From Chitinophaga sp. HK235 (GTDB lineage: Bacteria; Bacteroidota; Bacteroidia; Chitinophagales; Chitinophagaceae), in the NCBI RefSeq assembly GCF_018255755.1, contig NZ_CP073766.1, positions 2,170,001 through 2,234,000 on the forward strand: a DNA stretch of 64,000 nucleotides. Direction: 5' to 3'. The position numbers were made by a program, and so were the translations under genes. The notes beneath the pieces are model-generated. The model saw nothing but the letters and a program-made list of their open reading frames with translations. It was not told where the DNA came from and ran no database searches. This document shows, piece after piece, positions 59,995 to 64,000 of the stretch. How positions within the stretch are numbered: position 1 is the first letter of the stretch; the number at the start of each line of letters is the position of its first letter.

Positions 59995-60753
59995 ATGCAT
60001 TACAAGACCTATCGTCCGGAAGGCGTACTGACAGACTACATCGGGCAATTCTACTGGGGCAACAGAGATGCCTCCGACACGGCTTATCATGCCACTGCCA
60101 AAACAGGAACAATCCTGACTTTTACCTTTAACCAGCAATCAGACACTTCTTCGCAGCTGATATGTGCTTCGATAGAAGGACAGACAGAACGGTTTACTAC
60201 CTACTCCGCCAGCGGTTTCGACAGCTTCCTGAGCGTTACGCTCCATCCCAGCGCTGTGAACTCCATCCTTCAGTGTCCGCCGGCAACGTTACAGGATAAC
60301 TTCTTTCATCTCGGTGACCTGCTGGGAAAAAAAGGTAGACTGCTGGAGGAAAAAATAGCCACTGCGCCCAACAATGAAAGCCGTATCCTGTTACTGCAAG
60401 ACTTTATCAAAAGTCAGCTGGCCATAGACGGGAAAAAAGACCAGCTCATCATCAGAGCTGTACAGCAGATCAGGAAACAAAGGGGCAATGTAAACATTGA
60501 TACGCTGGCATCCGATTGTGCACTCTCCAAAAAACAGTTCGAAAGACGGTTCAAACAACAAACCGGTTTCAACCCCAAGCTGTATTCCAGGATTGTTCGC
60601 TTTGAGTTCACGCTGACAGACAGAAAATACTATACTTCGCTGACGGGGCTGGCACATGCGGCAGGATACTACGACCAGTCTCACTTTATTCATGAGTTCA
60701 AAAAATTCACCGGCTCCACCCCTTCCAGTTATCTGTCTTTCGACGAAGGCTAA
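59995..60753 (+). CDS. AraC family transcriptional regulator
   Basis: A 252-residue regulator. The N-terminal part (MHYKTYRPEGVLTDYIGQFY) matches the short DUF6597-type domain common in Bacteroidota AraC proteins, with the following block LSVTLHPSAVNSILQCPP. The C-terminal domain has NIDTLASDCALSKKQFERRF and LTGLAHAAGYYDQSHFIHEF followed by KKFTGSTPSSYLSF. It lies 53 bases before the Old Yellow Enzyme gene on the same strand and is a likely regulator of it. Confidence 0.9.
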   Translation: MHYKTYRPEGVLTDYIGQFYWGNRDASDTAYHATAKTGTILTFTFNQQSDTSSQLICASIEGQTERFTTYSASGFDSFLSVTLHPSAVNSILQCPPATLQDNFFHLGDLLGKKGRLLEEKIATAPNNESRILLLQDFIKSQLAIDGKKDQLIIRAVQQIRKQRGNVNIDTLASDCALSKKQFERRFKQQTGFNPKLYSRIVRFEFTLTDRKYYTSLTGLAHAAGYYDQSHFIHEFKKFTGSTPSSYLSFDEG

Positions 60754-60792
60754 AATGTCTCTTTTTTACTATTTATACTAGTCATGAGCCAG

Positions 60793-60800
60793 TAGTTTTG
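60793..60800 (+). promoter_or_regulatory. -7 box abutting the Old Yellow Enzyme start
   Basis: TAGTTTTG fits TAnnTTTG and ends five bases before the ATG at 60806, suggesting a leaderless mRNA. Confidence 0.5.
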
Positions 60801-60805
60801 TGGAC

Positions 60806-61900
60806 ATGAACAAATTACTGGAACCATACTACTCACCATATCTTAATTTGCGGAACCGTGTTGTGATGGCCCCGATGACAAGGGGCAGGGCCGACACACA
60901 ATCCCGTATGGCCACACCACTGATGGCTCAATATTACGGCCAGCGGGCATCGGCAGGACTGATCGTTACAGAAGGTATCGCCGTCAGCCCCGATGCCGTT
61001 GGAGGCCCTAATATACCGGGTATTTACACGCCGGAACAGGTTAAAGCCTGGCGGCAGGTAACCACACAGGTACATCGGCATAATGGTAAAATATTCGCAC
61101 AACTATGGCATGTTGGACGTGTATCCCATCCTAATCTGCTGGATGGCCGGCTCCCCCTCTCTCCTTCCGCCATTGATCCCAACTGCGGCGTATATACCGT
61201 CAAAGGCTATACGCAGACAGTTGTTCCCAGAGAAATGAGCACGGCCAATATCCGGCAAACCGTGCAGGACTTTGCACAAGCTGCCATCCATGCCGTAGAA
61301 GCGGGTTTTGATGGTGTGGAAATTCATGCGGCCAACGGCTACCTGTTTCATCAGTTTTTTGCAAAATGTTCCAACCAGAGAACAGACGCATACGGCGGTA
61401 GCATCGAAAACAGAAGCCGCTTTCTCTTTGAAGTACTGGACGCCATAGGGGAAGGTATTCCACTCTCCCATGTTGGCGTCCGTATTTCTCCTACCTGGAA
61501 TAATGCTTTTGGTATCGTGACAGATAATGAAACAATTCCCTTGTTTGACTACCTCAGCAGTCAGTTGAACAAATATGACCTGGCATATCTGCACCTGGCC
61601 GGATTCCCTGAGCCAGGGCTGTCCATACCGGCATCCGTGCAGATAAGGGCTGTTGCTCAGCGTTTCCGCCAGCTGTATAAAGGAACATATATTGCGAACA
61701 GAGGTTTTAACCAGGAAACGGCGAATGAGATAATTGCCGCCGGCATTGCGGATATGGTTTCATTCGGCGAACTATTTATCGCCAATCCTGATCTGGTGGA
61801 GCGTTTCAGCAGCCAGGCACCGTTAAATACCCTGGACAGGGCCACCTCCTATCTTTCCGGAGAAAAAGGATATACCGACTATCCCCGTTTAACCGAATAA
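60806..61900 (+). CDS. Alkene reductase of the Old Yellow Enzyme family
   Basis: A 364-residue FMN enzyme from the ATG at 60806 (MNKLLEPYYSPYLNLRNRVV). It reduces activated C=C bonds with NAD(P)H. Family blocks: VMAPMTRGRADTQSRMATPL, LIVTEGIAVSPDAVGGPNIP, FAQLWHVGRVSHPNLLDG, the substrate-binding pair in GVEIHAANGYLFHQFF (H and N), and TDAYGGSIENRSRFLFEVL. The C-terminal FMN-phosphate block IANRGFNQETANEIIAAGIA is complete. Close to E. coli NemA in layout. Preceded by an AraC regulator, so induction by an electrophile is likely. Confidence 0.93.
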   Translation: MNKLLEPYYSPYLNLRNRVVMAPMTRGRADTQSRMATPLMAQYYGQRASAGLIVTEGIAVSPDAVGGPNIPGIYTPEQVKAWRQVTTQVHRHNGKIFAQLWHVGRVSHPNLLDGRLPLSPSAIDPNCGVYTVKGYTQTVVPREMSTANIRQTVQDFAQAAIHAVEAGFDGVEIHAANGYLFHQFFAKCSNQRTDAYGGSIENRSRFLFEVLDAIGEGIPLSHVGVRISPTWNNAFGIVTDNETIPLFDYLSSQLNKYDLAYLHLAGFPEPGLSIPASVQIRAVAQRFRQLYKGTYIANRGFNQETANEIIAAGIADMVSFGELFIANPDLVERFSSQAPLNTLDRATSYLSGEKGYTDYPRLTE

Positions 61901-61931
61901 GTACGACAGGACTACATATTCTGATCACATA

Positions 61932-62309
61932 CTAGCTGATCATCGGCATGTATTTCTGCCTGTTTTCAATGATCACCCAGATGTTGATAGCCAGTAACAC
62001 CAGTGCTATCGGTAATCCGGACGGAACATACAGCAGATTGGTTAATAAAATACCAATCATTACCGGGAGGATGATAATAGCACCGAGTGCCCTGTATTTG
62101 CCGGTAATGAAAAGCACACCACCTACCACTTCTGCTGTACCAATCAGTGGCATTAACCAGCTGATGGTCATAAAAGCACCCATCTGTTTGAGCATGGCTT
62201 CAGGCAGATCCTTAGGCGCAGGCATGTAGTTCAAAAATTTATTCAGGCCTGCATTGATAAACATCAACCCGAAAAGAAGACATACGACAAACAAAATTTT
62301 CTTTTTCAT
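61932..62309 (-). CDS. DoxX family membrane protein
   Basis: A 125-residue protein with four membrane segments: LFVVCLLFGLMFINAGLNKF, AFMTISWLMPLIGTAEVVGG, ALGAIIILPVMIGILLT and IALVLLAINIWVIIENR. The DoxX signature NAGLNKF and the small-residue-rich second helix are clear. Function unknown. It follows the SRPBCC gene 27 bases later and is the last gene of what looks like an arsR-SRPBCC-doxX operon. Confidence 0.88.
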   Translation of the reverse strand: MKKKILFVVCLLFGLMFINAGLNKFLNYMPAPKDLPEAMLKQMGAFMTISWLMPLIGTAEVVGGVLFITGKYRALGAIIILPVMIGILLTNLLYVPSGLPIALVLLAINIWVIIENRQKYMPMIS

Positions 62310-62336
62310 TCTGATTTGATTTTGGTCTGATTGTAT

Positions 62337-62837
62337 TTATTTTTTTATTGAAACTAATAATTCATCGAGTCCTTCCATAGCCATGGTAATGCCTTCCCTG
62401 AAGCCCATCTGGATGATTGTTTCCAGTTGAGCGAGATCGTCATAGCTGATCAGGCACTCCACCAGCGTTTGCGGGCCTTTATCAACAAAAGCCACATCCC
62501 AGGTTGACCTTGGCATAGCAGAGTTAATATTGCCATCTGCATCTGTAAAAGCGTCCACCCCGATAAATTGCTGGTGTTTTACAATGGTTTGATAATCGGC
62601 CACCGCCCAGTGTTCTTCGCCGGCAGGGCCTACCATGGCATAGAGCCAACGGCCGCCTTCGCGGAAGTCCATTGATTTAGTCCTGGCCTTCCAGGGTTTA
62701 GGTGCCCACCATTGATCCAGCAGCTCACTTTTCGTATAGGCGTCCCATACCAAAGGCCGCTCTGCTGCGAATTCCCGTTTGATGGTAATCGTTTTGTTTT
62801 CTTTGTTGACAGCGAAGTCTAATGCCGGATTATGCAT
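62337..62837 (-). CDS. SRPBCC (AHSA1-type) domain protein
   Basis: A 166-residue START-like fold protein: TITIKREFAAERPLVWDAYT, DQWWAPKPWKARTKSMDFRE, GGRWLYAMVGPAGEEHWAVA and the C-terminal helix FREGITMAMEGLDELLV. The family is named after the activator of Hsp90 ATPase, but bacterial members usually bind small hydrophobic ligands. In many genomes it sits in an operon behind an ArsR-family regulator and next to DoxX, as here once the ArsR remnant upstream is counted. Confidence 0.92.
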   Translation of the reverse strand: MHNPALDFAVNKENKTITIKREFAAERPLVWDAYTKSELLDQWWAPKPWKARTKSMDFREGGRWLYAMVGPAGEEHWAVADYQTIVKHQQFIGVDAFTDADGNINSAMPRSTWDVAFVDKGPQTLVECLISYDDLAQLETIIQMGFREGITMAMEGLDELLVSIKK

Positions 62838-62855
62838 TTTTTCCTGTTTTATGGT

Positions 62856-62952
62856 TTACAATACTTTGTCGGGTTCGTTAAACCTGGCCATTAGGCCAGC
62901 AGGATCCAATATTGCTTGAAAAACATTTCTTGTCCCCTATCTGTTCACTCAT
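62856..62952 (-). pseudogene. Remnant of an ArsR-family regulator gene
   Basis: The ATG at 62952 opens MSEQIGDKK; a shift of frame then gives RNVFQAILDPAG to the TAA at 62856-62858. RNVFQAILDP matches the conserved ArsR N-terminus (R-D-V-F-Q-A-I-A-D-P), but the winged-helix core is absent, so this is a stub of about 30 codons with a frameshift and an internal deletion. It lies in the position of the first gene of the SRPBCC/DoxX operon. Confidence 0.4.
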
Positions 62953-62956
62953 CTTC

Positions 62957-62998
62957 AGCAACCATTCAGTTGCAAATATACGCAACTAATTGGTTGCT
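62957..62998. promoter_or_regulatory. Nested inverted repeats over the SRPBCC operon promoter
   Basis: Outer arms AGCAACCATT (62957-62966) and ATTGGTTGCT (62989-62998), inner arms AGTTGC (62968-62973) and GCAACT (62982-62987). The -7 box TATATTTG (minus strand, 62980 to 62973) sits between the inner arms. It is an operator-like site over a promoter, fitting an ArsR-type repressor. Confidence 0.55.
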
Positions 62999-63086
62999 CA
63001 AAATATTTTTTTCCCATATCCTCATTATAAACTCAGCAAATAAGCAGGCGATTTCATAAATTTATTATCATATAATCTATCCCCCT

Positions 63087-63608
63087 ATGTCAAAGGTGAT
63101 CAGTTGCCTTATAAGATCCTTTCTTCTCGTTCTCCTGCTACAACAGGCCACCATGGCCCAACACATCATGATCGACACCACACTGGCAAACGTAGGCGAT
63201 ATTCCTTTCGACAGCCTCCGGGATGATCCTGGTTTTAAGGTCTGCCACCCTGACATTGTGTTTCAATACTATAACACGCCCTACTACTACAAGCAGCATA
63301 AAAAGGAAATCTGTAGCGAAATCCTGCGTCAATACAAGCCCGCCAGGGAATTGGCCGGTCAGAACGGATTTGTCACCATCCGCTTTATGATCAATTGTGA
63401 AGGACAAACCGGCCGCTTCCGCCTTTATTGCATAGATGAAAACTATCAGCCATCTACATTTCATCCTGCCTTAACCAATCAGCTGATGGAGATCGTGAAA
63501 AACCTCAAAGGCTGGCAACCTTCCCTATACAAGGGAAAAACTTACGACACCTACCAATACCTGACTTTTCATATACAGCAAGGAAATATTATCACCATTT
63601 CTCCATGA
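63087..63608 (+). CDS. Secreted TonB C-terminal-like domain protein
   Basis: A 173-residue exported protein (signal about 1-24, SFLLVLLLQQATMAQ). The C-terminal half has the TonB-C layout: GQNGFVTIRFMINCEGQTGR, then a helix LMEIVKNLKGWQPSLYKGKT and a last strand YQYLTFHIQQGN. There is no N-terminal membrane anchor, so it is not a classical TonB energy transducer. Its stop overlaps the next start (ATGA), so the two are translationally coupled. Confidence 0.78.
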   Translation: MSKVISCLIRSFLLVLLLQQATMAQHIMIDTTLANVGDIPFDSLRDDPGFKVCHPDIVFQYYNTPYYYKQHKKEICSEILRQYKPARELAGQNGFVTIRFMINCEGQTGRFRLYCIDENYQPSTFHPALTNQLMEIVKNLKGWQPSLYKGKTYDTYQYLTFHIQQGNIITISP

Positions 63609-64000
63609 AACAAATCATCTTCCTGTTTATAGGCATCCTGATGGCAACACAGGGCCGGGCCCAGGTTTCTACGGCCGACTCCCTGCTGGCAGAACAGCTG
63701 TATGCAAAAAGTGACAGCTTTTATCAAGGCACCAGAATATGCCAACGGTACCTCGACAGCTGTATCAAACTGAATCCCCGTATGGCCAAAGCCTGGCACG
63801 AGATCAGCGTCCCCTATCTGAAACGGGGTGATTTTGCCACGTGGCATTATTACATGGAGAAAGCTGTAACACTATCACCTCAAACGATGCTGGATGTACG
63901 CGGATGGTGCCGGTTTAAGTTCCTGCGTGATTACCAGGGAGCCATGGCTGATCTGAAAAGATTTGATACCCTCACCCACAATGGTTTCCGTCATACCGGC
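63605..64000 (+). CDS. Secreted TPR protein, 3' end outside the window
   Basis: 132 codons are in the window; the gene runs off the right edge. It starts at the ATG at 63605 (MKQIIFLFIGILMATQ, cleavage near GRAQ), overlapping the previous stop by four bases. The mature part has TPR-like helix pairs: LDSCIKLNPRMAKAWHEISV, YYMEKAVTLSPQTMLDVRGW and FLRDYQGAMADLKRFDTL. TPR proteins act as scaffolds, here in the periplasm or on the outer membrane. It probably works with the TonB-C-like protein. Confidence 0.85.
   Translation, partial: MKQIIFLFIGILMATQGRAQVSTADSLLAEQLYAKSDSFYQGTRICQRYLDSCIKLNPRMAKAWHEISVPYLKRGDFATWHYYMEKAVTLSPQTMLDVRGWCRFKFLRDYQGAMADLKRFDTLTHNGFRHTG

Noticed and set aside
1..64000. 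CRISPR array, prophage or complete transposon
   Set aside because: No regularly spaced direct repeats, no Cas, integrase, transposase, terminase or structural phage genes were seen in the window.

Overview
The window looks like a chromosomal stretch of a Bacteroidota species close to Chitinophaga (Chitinophagaceae). The basis is paired SusC/SusD outer-membrane systems behind ECF-sigma/FecR modules, SusC proteins with an N-terminal STN domain, many promoters of the Bacteroidota type (-7 box TAnnTTTG) with few Shine-Dalgarno sites, LytS/LytTR signalling, a GH95 fucosidase and a palindromic repeat family. The genus is an inference from gene content. No CRISPR array, rRNA, phage or complete insertion sequence was seen.

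Layout. 1-6400: one trans-envelope signalling/uptake locus, all on the minus strand (ECF sigma, FecR anti-sigma, SusC, SusD running off the left end); the sigma gene has an in-frame stop near its expected start. 6500-17120: a second such locus (sigma, FecR, SusC, SusD) that continues into an ABC ATPase and a GldF/GldG-like fusion protein. 17480-18960: a YhcG-type nuclease gene lying between an intact tRNA-Lys and a 17-base copy of that tRNA's 3' end. 19000-24100: small metabolic and resistance-type genes (PchB-like lyase, AlkZ-like glycosylase, VOC/MarR pair, MFS exporter, AraC regulator). 24260-33780: lipoprotein, PP2C phosphatase, 2H phosphoesterase, a four-gene ABC exporter/LytS/LytTR operon, an SDR, an SLH-PrcB protein and an HhH protein. 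33790-45510: VOC proteins, a GH95 alpha-L-fucosidase, a fatty-acid-hydroxylase/START fusion, a siderophore-type TonB receptor, DUF2306/DUF4260/DUF92 membrane proteins, an oxidoreductase and YjbQ. 45520-55900: a palindromic-repeat cluster, hydrolase/HxlR pair, FAD monooxygenase/AraC pair, an ECF42-DGPF-DoxX-DHFR cluster, and an AraC/aldo-keto reductase group. 55900-64000: membrane and secreted proteins of unknown function, a metzincin lipoprotein followed by a small cysteine-rich frame, a decayed gene, AraC/Old Yellow Enzyme, a DoxX/SRPBCC operon with a decayed ArsR gene, and two envelope genes running off the right end.

How the genes work together. The two SusCD loci are expected to bind and import an unknown glycan or peptide, with the STN domain of SusC signalling through FecR to the cytoplasmic sigma factor. 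In the second locus the same transcript would also make an ABC-2 transporter. The ECF42 cluster shows two near-identical upstream motifs with the same spacing, a likely self-defined regulon. Several regulators (AraC, MarR, HxlR, LytTR) sit next to their probable targets. Gene decay is visible in at least four places (the sigma gene start, a signal-peptide stub at 24264, the frame-shifted gene at 59632, the ArsR remnant at 62856).
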